64,000 nucleotides of DNA from a virus, in IMG/VR virus record IMGVR_UViG_3300014914_000004, positions 1 to 64,000 of that record; one strand, given 5' to 3'. This document shows positions 41,301 to 49,661 of this stretch, one piece after another; positions within the stretch are counted from its first letter, which is position 1, and each line of letters opens with the position of its first letter. The position numbers and the translations under genes are program-made. The notes below the pieces were generated by a model. The model searched no databases. It was given only the letters and a program-made list of their open reading frames with translations, and was not told the origin of the DNA.

Positions 41301-41796
41301 CACTTCATCCGCGGCTATCGCAGGCGGGGCCATTAACGTAACGTCAAGCCATTTCCGCATGGAAAACTGTCATGTGGAAGCAGAGGACTGCAAAGCGGCC
41401 TTGTACTTCAGTGGAGGGGCTGACTATCCTTATATTGCCAACACCTACATAGCAAAAGTCCATTCGTTTGATGGTGCGACTCGAGAGTCTGCGTGTATTT
41501 ACACCCAATCAGGTTGCCACTACGGCTCCATCAGTCACAACTATTTGTATCCTGATGGGAGTACTCTTGCTTATGCGGTGGGAGGAAGTGCCTCTAATGG
41601 GAGCGATTACTGGAGTATAATAGGGAACGTAGTACGTTTGGGTGCAGGCCCATGCAGGGGTATTCGTGTTTCGCAATACCAGAACTGTACTGTTATAGGG
41701 AACACGGCTAATCCGGCAGGGAGTGCAGTCTATGGGACGAATACTAATAACGAGTATGGGTCAGGAAGCAGTACTGCACCAGGCACAAATAACTAA
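38335..41796 (+). CDS. Large tailspike with tandem repeats and beta-helix domain
   Basis: A 1153-residue protein. Residues about 150-540 contain a 198-residue unit in two tandem copies plus a partial third (S-L-D-A-T-S-T-S-N-L-T-V...; S-A-A-D-V-N-I...; D-R-E-I-D-L-T; R-T-N-A-(T/S)-P-V-Q-R-L). Residues about 715-1130 form a right-handed beta-helix (pectin-lyase/NosD-like) with I-Y-F-V-N-G-K-N and many C-T-V / N-C-H rungs, a typical depolymerase-type tailspike fold. The tail is Gly/Ser-rich. No catalytic set could be confirmed. Confidence 0.85.
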   Translation: MSFMEKTDGQFAWEDGYKLHPTCTYSDVFMLAGSIGEWNDYGDMFGASGVHTIIGALNHLQTQVSADSLWDRSGTVLIPDTATDTLRVGEGSKTAPSYAFGGNVDSGMYSDVAGGKYLAFSANDNEVLSVSGTKGWIISAAGFDLAATGEVDIDASAFALDATSTSNLTVTGTSSVDLTLSATTSSGDSRVLISSGSEIDLSTGNVDINATGAFTIDGVATSNVTVSGTGTVALNLEATSGTSAADVNIVADREIDLTSSAVDINAVAAVDINAGATSVFVVDGAHLTVGTSTSGNATLSGATNASIRAGSGVFDVRTNATPVQRLEINADGDWDVDAKGYVHVSTSATTIDASALSLDATSTSNLTVTGTAAVDLAIGATTSSGDARVLITAGSEIDLTASNVDINATAAFSVDGVTDSNVSVAGTGTVALSIAATSSTSAADVNISADREIDLTASTVDINAAAAVSMNAGATSIFTVAGADLTLTTTTSGTITLGGATNTSVRSGSGVFDIRTNASPVQRLQINASGDWDADANDYALDAVEGISLDAASASNFTVAGDTLSLATTTSGSMIINSAENVTFTYNEAAAGSALYLVNDDTTVATFSSSIAFQALTDGNITLTVTDSLVTGPAITLDANGAAAAINLDSDFDITNVYNNAAGAGSYSIYEDTTQILDIDASGAVKWTPGGAFEIDTDANTTSGYSLIDGIYFVNGKNTTAFATLLQGLSTGAHIVLGPGTHDISWTTAQTFSRDMKISGSGASTTAIRFTSNDADCCLNFTGTLELYGVTVTRSVSMTNQAYAIQLAAPGSIISDCIFETDAQAAPTWTSISVLAAAEDTVLRNIRFETNYSSYWHINANAPRIQIDNCTATGEDDSTGSVKLTATAEYSKVVNCYFQSSNGATATPNLEIAADYVKVTDSTFIAGTSAATGHGVRCFTFSGGHTTVSGCTVHALWPASNNCTDRIVSVAGSSNRFVNSEFKQLGYNYTSSAAIAGGAINVTSSHFRMENCHVEAEDCKAALYFSGGADYPYIANTYIAKVHSFDGATRESACIYTQSGCHYGSISHNYLYPDGSTLAYAVGGSASNGSDYWSIIGNVVRLGAGPCRGIRVSQYQNCTVIGNTANPAGSAVYGTNTNNEYGSGSSTAPGTNN
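38791..39978 (+). repeat. 594-bp direct tandem duplication inside the tailspike gene
   Basis: The motif ACGAGCACGTCTAATCTGAC recurs 594 bp apart (38821 and 39415), and the surrounding proteins match for 198 residues, with period 594 = 198 codons. Units are 38791-39384 and 39385-39978, the last 25-30 codons of each being variable. Divergence is mostly at third positions and small side chains, so the duplication is old and in frame. Confidence 0.85.
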
Positions 41797-41809
41797 AGGA
41801 TAAACTGAG

Positions 41810-42058
41810 ATGGCAACGGCTAGTGAGTTAAGAACACAGATCGCGTCTAAAGAGGCGGACATCAAAGATTATGAAGATTTGATTGCACCTCTTCACGTGG
41901 ATATTAAAGATTTGAACGTAACCCTCGAATCTCAACAGGCTGCGTGTGAGCATCTAAGTATTGCTACCGGTGAGGTAGTAGATGGCAGGATAATACTTAC
42001 CTGCGAGAATTCTGATTGTGGCATGCAATGGGTTGCCACTGTTTCTCCTTCCGGCTAA
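41810..42058 (+). CDS. Coiled-coil protein with C-terminal zinc-like motif
   Basis: An 82-residue ORF starting at ATG 41810. Residues 5-45 form a charged coiled coil (SKEADIKDYEDLIAPLHVDI), followed by C-E-H and C-E-N-S-D-C-G, a possible zinc-binding set. It lies 14 nt after the tailspike stop, so may be a tailspike-associated assembly factor. No family recognised. Confidence 0.65.
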   Translation: MATASELRTQIASKEADIKDYEDLIAPLHVDIKDLNVTLESQQAACEHLSIATGEVVDGRIILTCENSDCGMQWVATVSPSG

Positions 42059-42077
42059 GGCTCTCCTACTGGACAAG

Positions 42078-42095
42078 ACACATGTTATGTGTTTT
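42078..42095 (+). terminator. Weak intrinsic terminator
   Basis: ACACAT-GTT-ATGTGT hairpin followed by TTT, in the 81-nt gap after the 41810 gene. Six-pair AT-rich stem, so termination would be partial at best. Confidence 0.35.
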
Positions 42096-42139
42096 AACAG
42101 GTACTAACGCAGCAAAAAAAATAAAGGAGAGTGTCTGCC

Positions 42140-42760
42140 ATGTCATTCAAAGCCCCTGTCACCACAACTAACCGTGACCTGCTCAGATTAAACCGAGTAC
42201 TCGATACTTACGGGAGTATCCGGGATGGACGATTAGCGTTTGCCCTGGCACGTAACCGTCTGAGTATAAAGTCGTACACAGATACGTTGGATGAGATTCG
42301 CACTCCGGCTCCTGATGACCCAGAACTCCTGGAGAAGTACAAGGTGTATGAGGGTAAGCGGCTGGAGTTGAACAAGAAGCATGCGCGAAAAGACGCTGAC
42401 GGGAACCCTATGCAGAACCAGGGAGGGTTCATGATCGAAGATCAGGTAGCGTTTGATGCTGCGTACAAAGCTCTGGGGAAAAAGCACCCGGAGGCAGTGG
42501 CAGAGCGTGACCGGATAAGTAAGGCCTTCGATGATGCTATGGGTATGGAAGTGGACTATCAACCCTACGCTATCCCTTACCGCAAAGTACCTGAGAATGC
42601 CATTGCAGCTCAGGACTTAGCTATCTTCCTTGAGTTTGAGATTATTACAGGGGAGCCAGACTGGGGAGACGACGATGATGAGGCAGAGGATCTTCCAGCA
42701 CCCACTCCAATAAAAAAGAGCAGACCTAAGGGCGCCGCTAAGAAACGTAAGAAAAAATAA
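42140..42760 (+). CDS. Tail-module hypothetical protein
   Basis: A 206-residue protein; ATG 42140 behind AAAGGAGAG (GTG 42131 is the alternative). Helical with charged repeats. A middle segment R-L-A-F-A-L-A-R-N-R resembles openings of small phage tail proteins; the C-terminus is an acidic stretch followed by K-K-S-R-P-K-G-A-A-K-K-R-K-K-K, a strongly basic tail. Possibly tail completion, unproven. Confidence 0.65.
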   Translation: MSFKAPVTTTNRDLLRLNRVLDTYGSIRDGRLAFALARNRLSIKSYTDTLDEIRTPAPDDPELLEKYKVYEGKRLELNKKHARKDADGNPMQNQGGFMIEDQVAFDAAYKALGKKHPEAVAERDRISKAFDDAMGMEVDYQPYAIPYRKVPENAIAAQDLAIFLEFEIITGEPDWGDDDDEAEDLPAPTPIKKSRPKGAAKKRKKK

Positions 42761-42769
42761 GCAGTTCCT

Positions 42770-42780
42770 CCTATACTTTC
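42770..42780 (+). promoter_or_regulatory. Candidate late promoter CCTATACTTTC
   Basis: Identical over 11 bases to the 7426 site, in the 34-nt gap upstream of ATG 42795. The short distance (15 nt) would give a nearly leaderless transcript whose 5' end is close to the ribosome binding site AGAGGTGG. This makes it a weaker case than the others as a promoter. Confidence 0.4.
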
Positions 42781-42794
42781 CTAGAGGTGGTTGC

Positions 42795-43241
42795 ATGGCA
42801 GTTAAGGTTGGAGGATTTGGAATTATACCTTTTGGGAGGTCCCAGTTCGGGCACGGATTCCCTGATATAGAGCCACGTTTTTTATCGTCCAGACCTTTGG
42901 ACAAGAGTATTAACGTGTCGCAAGACGCTACTTTGAAGTTTACGACGTATTGTTTTTCCAGTTGGATTGACGTAGACGAGCCTCTTCCTGGGGTCCAGGT
43001 TGAGATCAGTGAAGATGCCGGCAACACATTCGTACCTGCGTATGCTTCAGGTGCGTTTGTAGCTCCTTATGATGGGGTGAACAGCAAAGTGCGCAGGACG
43101 GAAGGTCACGAATTGACTTTCTATATCCAAAAGACCGCAGACTGGCCTCTCAGTACCGCCGTGATGATCCGGTACACTGGGGTAGATAACTATGGGCAGG
43201 TGGCTAGTAAAGAGGCACCTGTAGTCTGGGGCTATGTCTGA
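42795..43241 (+). CDS. Virion structural protein, beta-rich
   Basis: A 148-residue protein with AGAGGTGG upstream. Gly-rich N-terminus (KVGGFGIIPFGRSQFGHG), then a fibronectin-like run of strands (LDKSINVSQDATLKF, VMIRYTG), compatible with a baseplate or tail accessory protein. The stop overlaps the next ATG (TGATG). No family recognised. Confidence 0.66.
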   Translation: MAVKVGGFGIIPFGRSQFGHGFPDIEPRFLSSRPLDKSINVSQDATLKFTTYCFSSWIDVDEPLPGVQVEISEDAGNTFVPAYASGAFVAPYDGVNSKVRRTEGHELTFYIQKTADWPLSTAVMIRYTGVDNYGQVASKEAPVVWGYV

Positions 43242-43738
43242 TGCCTTACACCTGGGAATTCAATACCGGAGGACTTCCTCCGGGCCCACTAGGGAAGAAG
43301 TGCCACCGGGGACCTATGATCGACATCGAGATTGTGATGTCGAAACCGTTCACGATTGTTCCAGGGGCAGAAGCACTGCGCGGTAGACTTCTAGCACATA
43401 TAGTAGACACGTCCTTTATTGCAGTTCGGACTCGAGAAGTGGTTCTCAGGGTACTGAATAGTAACCTGGGGCCTATGTATGTGACTCTTAATAACGATAG
43501 AAATGTTCTTCTGGTAGACATTTGTGAGAAGCGAAACAGCGTACCTATTGATCATGAGTTGCGTGCCTGGGACAAAGACTATGTAGATGTTGCCCGAAGG
43601 TTTAAAGACTTTGAGATTACTCCTCAGAGTATTGATTTGCTCTTGTCTGCTTTGAACTCAGTCAATCCGGTGTTTCGATTAGCAGCGCGATGTGCAATAA
43701 TCCTCATGGCTGCATACATCGAACAGCGGAGTGGCTGA
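43241..43738 (+). CDS. Tail/baseplate hypothetical protein
   Basis: A 165-residue ORF. N-terminal loop G-G-L-P-P-G-P-L-G-K-K then an alpha/beta fold (IDIEIVMSKPFTIVPG, AVRTREVVLRVLNSN) and a helical end (VFRLAARCAIILMAAY). Position before the hub suggests a hub adaptor or tail component. It overlaps the next gene by one base (TGATG). Confidence 0.65.
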   Translation: MPYTWEFNTGGLPPGPLGKKCHRGPMIDIEIVMSKPFTIVPGAEALRGRLLAHIVDTSFIAVRTREVVLRVLNSNLGPMYVTLNNDRNVLLVDICEKRNSVPIDHELRAWDKDYVDVARRFKDFEITPQSIDLLLSALNSVNPVFRLAARCAIILMAAYIEQRSG

Positions 43739-46700
43739 TGGCGAAAGACTTCACGAATTACACTGTAAACATGCCCCACCAGGCTGCGTGGCTCGTCTAC
43801 ATCAACGGGATTGAGATTCCTGTAGTATCGGTAGACGTAGACTTTGGTGTGTGGATGATTCCCGAAGTACGTATAACGATGGTCCCCCATGTCATTCTTC
43901 AGCGTATAGGGTATGAAGACAGGTTGCAGGTTAGTGTGTGGTACCTGGATGAGTGGTTTGCCCCGGACAACCCAGAGTTTAAGATAATGGGTGAGTTTGA
44001 ATGTACAGGGTGGAGCTACACTAATTCTGGCCAGTCCCGATTCATACAGCTTAATTGTCGGGCGCAGACGCAGATAATGGAGCAGCTCCACTTCTACTAC
44101 ATGTCTGCCGTGGACGATATGGTGACTAGCCTGTCTCCTGCTACGGGGCAGAACCCTAACATGTATTCACAGTCTATGGTGTACTACCCTGCATCATTGT
44201 TCTTGCATGGGATGGTAAAGAAAACTGTGGAGAGTGTTGCGGCACCTGCACCTGCACCTGCGCCGGCAGCAGCAGCTAGTACTGGGGGTGCATCTATTGG
44301 AGGGTCGGGGGCAGCTGCGACGGGTACCCCAAAAGACAGCGCGACTACGTCGACAAGTACAGTGGCAGAAGCAACTACTACTACTTCTGCAACGGACGCG
44401 CTTGCGGCCATTCCGGCTAACGTAGTGGCTCCCGAAGACTTCGTTAGAAGTCCTTTTGAGTTTATCTCCAATATTTTTAAAGCATTGCTCTCAGAGATTG
44501 ACACTGATAATTCGTCCCCAAGTAAAGCTGCTCCAGGAAAGATACCGGCAGATGCAGCATCTGTTCCTGGGCGTAATTTCTTTGCACGGTGGATGAACTT
44601 TACTGATTTTAGGCGTAGGTGGGCAGGTCTCCCGTTCTTCGACAGTCCTGACGCACAGACGATGGATGGGTGCTTCCCTCTGATTAAAGCGGTACAGGCC
44701 ACAGAAGTACTTTCTGCGTTACAGCAGCAGCTGGGGCAAAGTATTGGTCAAGCCGGCAGCATGTGGGAGCTTTTGAAGTCCATCTATACTACTATGTACA
44801 TGGAGATTGTGACAATCCCTGCGCCTCCTGCGGTTTCTATCCAAAAAGGAACAGGCCTGTTGAAGGGTCCTATACGGCGTAAAAAGGGTGGCACAGTTAT
44901 TCGGAATGGCACCTCAGAATTCGGAGGTATCCTTCACCACATAGTTAAGCCTCAGTGTATATTTGGATTACCGCCGACATGTAACATCATATTTCCTTCC
45001 ATGATTAAGAGCTATACCTTTCAGGAAGACTACATGTCGCAGCCTACTCGAATGTATTTAGGTGAGAAGTACATGTCGAATATTCTAAATGCCGGAGCTA
45101 CGGGGAGTCCTCAGGCGCTGGTAGGAGAGCTACTAACTACAGGATACCCTCCGGTAGTACGTGAGCGCATGCAGCAGTATATTGCAGACCCTAAGCAGAA
45201 CACTAAGAATTTTTTAGTGTACCCGGAAGAACTCTACAAAGGGCCGGTTACTGCACAAAAAAATGCCCCGCCGTGGTTGTGGATGCTCGAGCAGAAGCAT
45301 AAAGCGCAAGTTACTGCCGGTGCGACATACACTACTGGAGAATGGTTCAGTATGAGTCGCCGTAAGGTTAAGGAGGCGATCAAACCTTTAGTGGCTTCGC
45401 TGGCAGGGAAGGTAGGGATACCTGTAGCACACGTATTTACAGTTATATCTATTGAGTCAGGTTTCGTAGTGAACGATACGTCTAAAACAGGGGCCCAAGG
45501 TCTTATGCAACTGCAGCCGTTTGTGGCTGAGGTAAAAAACGCTGCCGGGAAGGTAATAGTGACGGGGCGAGTATCTACGATAGATTCCACGTACAATTTG
45601 GCACGAAAGTACTTCGGATGGCAGGGACAGCCTCGTAGCGCCATAAACGCGTACGACCCCCCTACTGCATTGAAATTAGGAATAGCGTATATCAAATTTG
45701 CAGTGGATTGTGAGACAAAAGCTAACGGAAAAAAGCCGAACTTAAACAATCCAAATGACCCTGGAACACGCAGAGTTATTGGGTCATACCTGATAGGTGC
45801 CACGAAACGCAGTCCTATTTGGAAGTTAAAGTTTAAGCCTAACGGGAAGGCGTATTTTGATCCGGCAGATAAAGTAAAGTCGACGAATAACTATATGATC
45901 GAGAACACTGATACGCGTATGGCCAATTACACGAAGCGGTGGGAGAAGTACAAGGATGCGGATCTGGCACCTAAAGCGACCACGGCATCGACAGCGTCTA
46001 ACCCCGCACAAGTTGAGCCTGAGGGGGAAGATGCTGAACCCCAAACTACTGAAGCGACTCCGGCAGAGGCAGCACTTAAAGCGGCTTATGTTCCTGCAGA
46101 TCGGGGCAGTGCTCTAGGTCGACTATTCTCTTTGTATGCACGCTACGAGTATTATCGTGCAAGGTTTGAGAGTCGGTCCGGTGGAGTCGTGATGCCGTTA
46201 AACCCTTATATTGTACCGGGCTTTTCGGCTGTAATTTTCGATGAGAAGACCTCAGGTTTTGACACCTTCGGATATGTAACTAAGGTCAGCCACAGTATGT
46301 CCGTCATGGGGGGAAGTCCTTCGATGATGACGACCGTTAATTTTGCATTTGCAAGGTCCTTCTCTGAATTTATTAAGCAGGTACACTCCGGGGTGGAAGA
46401 GGCGGATGCAGGTACCGATATGCTTAACTTTGACTGTGCGCCGTCCGAGCCTATCCCAAGTGTAGGAGAAGTATTCCAGACGCTAACGAAAGCTTCCTCT
46501 CTGTACCGCGATTTGTTTTATCCTGGCACAACTAAAGAGACAGTGTTTGATTGGGAAAACTCAGTAGATGTTTGCGACCTTGATGGGAAGGCTTTGAATC
46601 TAGTGGGGGATGGGTACGTATTTGAGGAGGGCTTGGTTATTAAGCCTAACTACAGGTATCTTGATGAGTTCAGAGCAGCGGATGCAGCAATGTTCTATAT

Positions 46701-47097
46701 TGCGCGACCCGTGTGTACCTTACGCGACTATATAGAGTTGCGGCATGGGCGAAGTATTAAGGCGCTCACTAAAGAAGGTAATGTTGTTAAAGGGATGGAT
46801 AAATCTTATTACCACGAACTTAAGTCTGGAAGAAAAGGTCCACTCAAGGGAGGGGCGACATTTTGGGGACGCATAGACGCGTACGTACAGGGACCAGGTC
46901 GCCCTGACAGCGAGACGATACAAAGAGTTACCAATATGGGAACGAGTCCAGACTATACTCCAAATCCTGATGGGAGTTGGGATATAATTACTGCAATTAA
47001 AGGGATACCCCAGACGCGCAAGAATTGGGACAGGGCGCTGAGACGGTACCGGGCGATAGTGCGCGGTGAAGGTAGGCATGCTGCACCGCAGCTGTAG
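43738..47097 (+). CDS. Baseplate hub protein with internal lytic transglycosylase
   Basis: A 1119-residue protein; ATG 43738 is at the TGATG junction. Residues 1-110 look like a hub/tail-associated domain (V-Y-I-N-G-I-E-I-P-V-V-S-V-D). An Ala/Pro/Thr-rich linker (APAPAPAAAA) is near 165-210. Residues about 540-690 form an SLT domain: H-V-F-T-V-I-S-I-E-S-G-F (catalytic Glu near 573) and G-A-Q-G-L-M-Q-L-Q-P, plus I-N-A-Y. The C-terminal part resembles hub folds (G-F-S-A-V-I-F-D). It would locally open peptidoglycan when the tail penetrates. Confidence 0.85.
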   Translation: MAKDFTNYTVNMPHQAAWLVYINGIEIPVVSVDVDFGVWMIPEVRITMVPHVILQRIGYEDRLQVSVWYLDEWFAPDNPEFKIMGEFECTGWSYTNSGQSRFIQLNCRAQTQIMEQLHFYYMSAVDDMVTSLSPATGQNPNMYSQSMVYYPASLFLHGMVKKTVESVAAPAPAPAPAAAASTGGASIGGSGAAATGTPKDSATTSTSTVAEATTTTSATDALAAIPANVVAPEDFVRSPFEFISNIFKALLSEIDTDNSSPSKAAPGKIPADAASVPGRNFFARWMNFTDFRRRWAGLPFFDSPDAQTMDGCFPLIKAVQATEVLSALQQQLGQSIGQAGSMWELLKSIYTTMYMEIVTIPAPPAVSIQKGTGLLKGPIRRKKGGTVIRNGTSEFGGILHHIVKPQCIFGLPPTCNIIFPSMIKSYTFQEDYMSQPTRMYLGEKYMSNILNAGATGSPQALVGELLTTGYPPVVRERMQQYIADPKQNTKNFLVYPEELYKGPVTAQKNAPPWLWMLEQKHKAQVTAGATYTTGEWFSMSRRKVKEAIKPLVASLAGKVGIPVAHVFTVISIESGFVVNDTSKTGAQGLMQLQPFVAEVKNAAGKVIVTGRVSTIDSTYNLARKYFGWQGQPRSAINAYDPPTALKLGIAYIKFAVDCETKANGKKPNLNNPNDPGTRRVIGSYLIGATKRSPIWKLKFKPNGKAYFDPADKVKSTNNYMIENTDTRMANYTKRWEKYKDADLAPKATTASTASNPAQVEPEGEDAEPQTTEATPAEAALKAAYVPADRGSALGRLFSLYARYEYYRARFESRSGGVVMPLNPYIVPGFSAVIFDEKTSGFDTFGYVTKVSHSMSVMGGSPSMMTTVNFAFARSFSEFIKQVHSGVEEADAGTDMLNFDCAPSEPIPSVGEVFQTLTKASSLYRDLFYPGTTKETVFDWENSVDVCDLDGKALNLVGDGYVFEEGLVIKPNYRYLDEFRAADAAMFYIARPVCTLRDYIELRHGRSIKALTKEGNVVKGMDKSYYHELKSGRKGPLKGGATFWGRIDAYVQGPGRPDSETIQRVTNMGTSPDYTPNPDGSWDIITAIKGIPQTRKNWDRALRRYRAIVRGEGRHAAPQL

Positions 47098-47104
47098 GTG
47101 ATAT

Positions 47105-47803
47105 ATGTATGAGCGACAACAACAGGACCTGGATCTTTGGAGACAGTGGCGCAAAAACAATAGGCAGAAAGATCTTAGCGCACTTTTAACCCAGTTGAAT
47201 CCTGTAATCCAAAAGGAAGTGGGAAAGTGGGGATCCACTGTTCCTAAGGCAGGGTTAGAGGCCAGAGCTACGATATTGGCGGTAGACGCGCTCAAGCAGT
47301 ATGACCCTAATAAAGGAGCAGCGGTAGCTACACACGTTACTAGTAGGATTCGAAAGCTCTCTCGGCACGTATATCCCTATCAGAATGTTGCACGTCTTCC
47401 GGAGAACAAACAGCTGGAGTACAACACTTTTCAGGTAGCGAACAACCGCCTCTTAGATAACCTGGGACGGGACCCTACCGTAGACGAGCTGACGGATGAG
47501 CTTGGATGGTCTAAGAAGAAAGTAACCGCTTCGCAACAATCATTTGACCGCAAGGAAATTGTGGAGTCCGTAGGTGCGTATATGGATGATGGACAGGCGC
47601 AGGAGCCTACAGTGGATTTCTACTACCATGGCCTGGCACCCACAGATCGTAAATTATTTGAGGACATTACGGGGTACAATAACCAGAAGTCCATGTCGAA
47701 CAAAGGTATTATGCGTAAGTACGATCTTACTCAGGGGCAGGTTAGCTACCGTAAGCGTAAGTTCGTAGATGATTTACGGAATATACAGCAAGGACGGTTT
47801 TAG
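47105..47803 (+). CDS. Sigma-70-family-like RNA polymerase sigma factor
   Basis: A 232-residue protein. Region 2-like segment at about 55-98 with Y-D-P-N-K-G-A-A-V-A-T-H-V and R-I-R-K-L-S-R-H-V-Y...A-R-L-P-E, region 3-like L-G-R-D-P-T-V-D-E-L-T-D-E-L-G-W-S at about 120-135, and a region-4-like HTH at about 195-225 (GIMRKYDLTQGQVSYRKRKF). It would direct host RNA polymerase to phage promoters. It lies between hub and amidase genes in the baseplate operon. The best partner candidate for the CCTATA motif, which is an inference. Confidence 0.8.
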   Translation: MYERQQQDLDLWRQWRKNNRQKDLSALLTQLNPVIQKEVGKWGSTVPKAGLEARATILAVDALKQYDPNKGAAVATHVTSRIRKLSRHVYPYQNVARLPENKQLEYNTFQVANNRLLDNLGRDPTVDELTDELGWSKKKVTASQQSFDRKEIVESVGAYMDDGQAQEPTVDFYYHGLAPTDRKLFEDITGYNNQKSMSNKGIMRKYDLTQGQVSYRKRKFVDDLRNIQQGRF

Positions 47804-49212
47804 TGCCTTTAAATCCTAACCAGCTTCAGGCTCTGTTAGACGCCGAGAATGAAAATCTCACTTCGGGACGGTACCTGGCAGACCATACTATCTTTGACGC
47901 CAATGATGGTGCAGGAGAACCTGATGATCCTAGCTGGCTTCAGATTTTAGGTGATTTCGCAGGGTACCTACAGCAGAACGTAATGGCGTTTATGAATGCC
48001 GGGACGTTAGAGACTGCAGAGATGGCGTGGCGAAAGCGCATGTTGAATTCTCAGGGATTCCCTCCGGATGTAAAAGTGCGCTATACGTACGCCGCACCTG
48101 GAGCATATGTTCCGTGGACAGGGGAAGATAATCGGGAGATTAAGCAGGTAGTACTGCACTCTTTTGGGCAGCAGTGGCATGCTTTTAAGTCAGGCGGTAA
48201 ATGGTTAGGGAAGCTAAATAATACGGCGACCCGCAGAGTGTACCGTCCATACACTGAAGGAGAAGCAGAGATCTCTGAGAGTGTGTGGATTCCTAAGGGG
48301 ACAGATCCCGCTAAAGGGTACGCTCAATGGGAACGCTTCTCGTCTGCTCTTAGAGCTGTGGTATCCGCACCTCAGCCTGTAACCGCAGTACACTATATGA
48401 TAGATCGTGCAGGTAATTTGTATGTGATGGCAGACTGTAACGATATTCTCAATTCGTCAGGAGCCCTGAGCGACACCTGTGTGTCTATTGGCCTGGAAGA
48501 AGCCTTGTACCTTCCCACTACTGAGGAAGAGGCTACGTGGCTCCCAGGAGGCACGCCTCCAGGAACCGAGGGGACGGTTCGGCATTGGGACTACTCAGCG
48601 TATCAGTACCGGACACTCGCTATTCTGATTAAGAAGCTGCAAAATGGACTCCCAACACTGCAGACCACTACACATACTACAGGGAAAACTGCAGATGCTT
48701 CCTTTACGGGATACACTATGCACGGGCATATCGCAGATTCTGCCAGCGACATTGTAGATGTTTCACCTCATTTTCAAGAAGAGAGTGACTGGGATAACTT
48801 TTTTGCCTTAGTGGAGCAGCAAGGACATGTTGATGAGTTTCTTACATGGACAAAGAAGCGTCCTGGAGTAGAGGGGCGGTTACAGTGGGTAGAGGAGATT
48901 GTCAGCTCTTTGGGCCCTGATGTGCGAGGACTAACTCAAGGTATCATGGTCAATCCCTCCGTAAATATTTTGACGGGAATACTTCGAACCCATCAGGAGA
49001 TAAATAAATCCAGAGGTGATTACCGGACAGAAGCTGCGACACGGACAGCTAACGAGAGTATAATACAGAAACAACGGCAGAGTATCGGAGTACAATTGGA
49101 TGTTGCGCAGGAGAGTCCGACCGTTGTTCCTTCTAGCTTGGAAGGGGACATAGAAGATATTACGCTGGAAGACAGCAGGAGTACTGGCGTAGACTCAGAG
49201 GGACTGTACTAA
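47803..49212 (+). CDS. N-acetylmuramoyl-L-alanine amidase-like virion protein
   Basis: A 469-residue protein from GTG 47803 (TAGTG overlap). The Amidase_2/PGRP fold is suggested by V-V-L-H-S-F-G (first His), then A-V-H-Y-M-I-D-R-A-G-N-L-Y-V and S-I-G-L-E-E-A-L-Y, Y-S-A-Y-Q-Y-R-T-L-A, and a late H-G-H-I-A-D. These enzymes cut the lactyl-alanine amide of peptidoglycan. A virion-borne amidase between hub and baseplate genes suggests a second wall-degrading tip activity. The long C-terminal tail is acidic and structural. Confidence 0.78.
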   Translation: MPLNPNQLQALLDAENENLTSGRYLADHTIFDANDGAGEPDDPSWLQILGDFAGYLQQNVMAFMNAGTLETAEMAWRKRMLNSQGFPPDVKVRYTYAAPGAYVPWTGEDNREIKQVVLHSFGQQWHAFKSGGKWLGKLNNTATRRVYRPYTEGEAEISESVWIPKGTDPAKGYAQWERFSSALRAVVSAPQPVTAVHYMIDRAGNLYVMADCNDILNSSGALSDTCVSIGLEEALYLPTTEEEATWLPGGTPPGTEGTVRHWDYSAYQYRTLAILIKKLQNGLPTLQTTTHTTGKTADASFTGYTMHGHIADSASDIVDVSPHFQEESDWDNFFALVEQQGHVDEFLTWTKKRPGVEGRLQWVEEIVSSLGPDVRGLTQGIMVNPSVNILTGILRTHQEINKSRGDYRTEAATRTANESIIQKQRQSIGVQLDVAQESPTVVPSSLEGDIEDITLEDSRSTGVDSEGLY

Positions 49213-49658
49213 TGACGTACGACATACACTTCCAACCAGTTCCAGCAGACGAGGCCAAGAGCCTTAAGGTATATACTTTCGGATTCGAAGCTGCACTAAA
49301 GGTTCGTGGTCCTCAGGCTTTGGTTAATCGTTGGGCAAAAACGTTTTTGACTCCTTTAAGTAGTGACCCTAGAGACCCTGGAGCAGGGACGGAGTTTGCA
49401 CGCATAATAGGTGGTAACTTCAGCTTGCACTCTCCTGAGATGCAGGACGTGATAGTCATTGCAATAGAAGAAGCTAACGACCAGGTACGCCAACAGGACC
49501 TGGATGGACACTATGATGCTGACGAAATGTTGGAGACGGCAACACTTAAGACGTTACAAGTGAGTTCACAAGGGGACGGCATAGATGTTTGGATTGAGAT
49601 ATACAATCGAGAGGATCAGAGGCTCACTGTCTATCTTGCGAATATGGGCACGAGGTAA
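49212..49658 (+). CDS. gp25-like baseplate wedge candidate
   Basis: A 148-residue protein overlapping the amidase stop. R-I-I-G-G-N-F-S-L-H and a helix (MQDVIVIAIEEANDQV) then a strand-rich end (DGIDVWIEIYNREDQRLTVYL) match the arrangement of small gp25/W-like wedge proteins, which sit just upstream of the baseplate J gene as here. Assignment rests mainly on size and order. Confidence 0.6.
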   Translation: MTYDIHFQPVPADEAKSLKVYTFGFEAALKVRGPQALVNRWAKTFLTPLSSDPRDPGAGTEFARIIGGNFSLHSPEMQDVIVIAIEEANDQVRQQDLDGHYDADEMLETATLKTLQVSSQGDGIDVWIEIYNREDQRLTVYLANMGTR

Positions 49659-49661
49659 GCT

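Noticed and set aside
44184-44702. A 172-aa minus-strand ORF in the hub gene
   Set aside because: Antisense of the Ala/Pro linker, low complexity (repeated Ala-Gly), no ribosome binding site.
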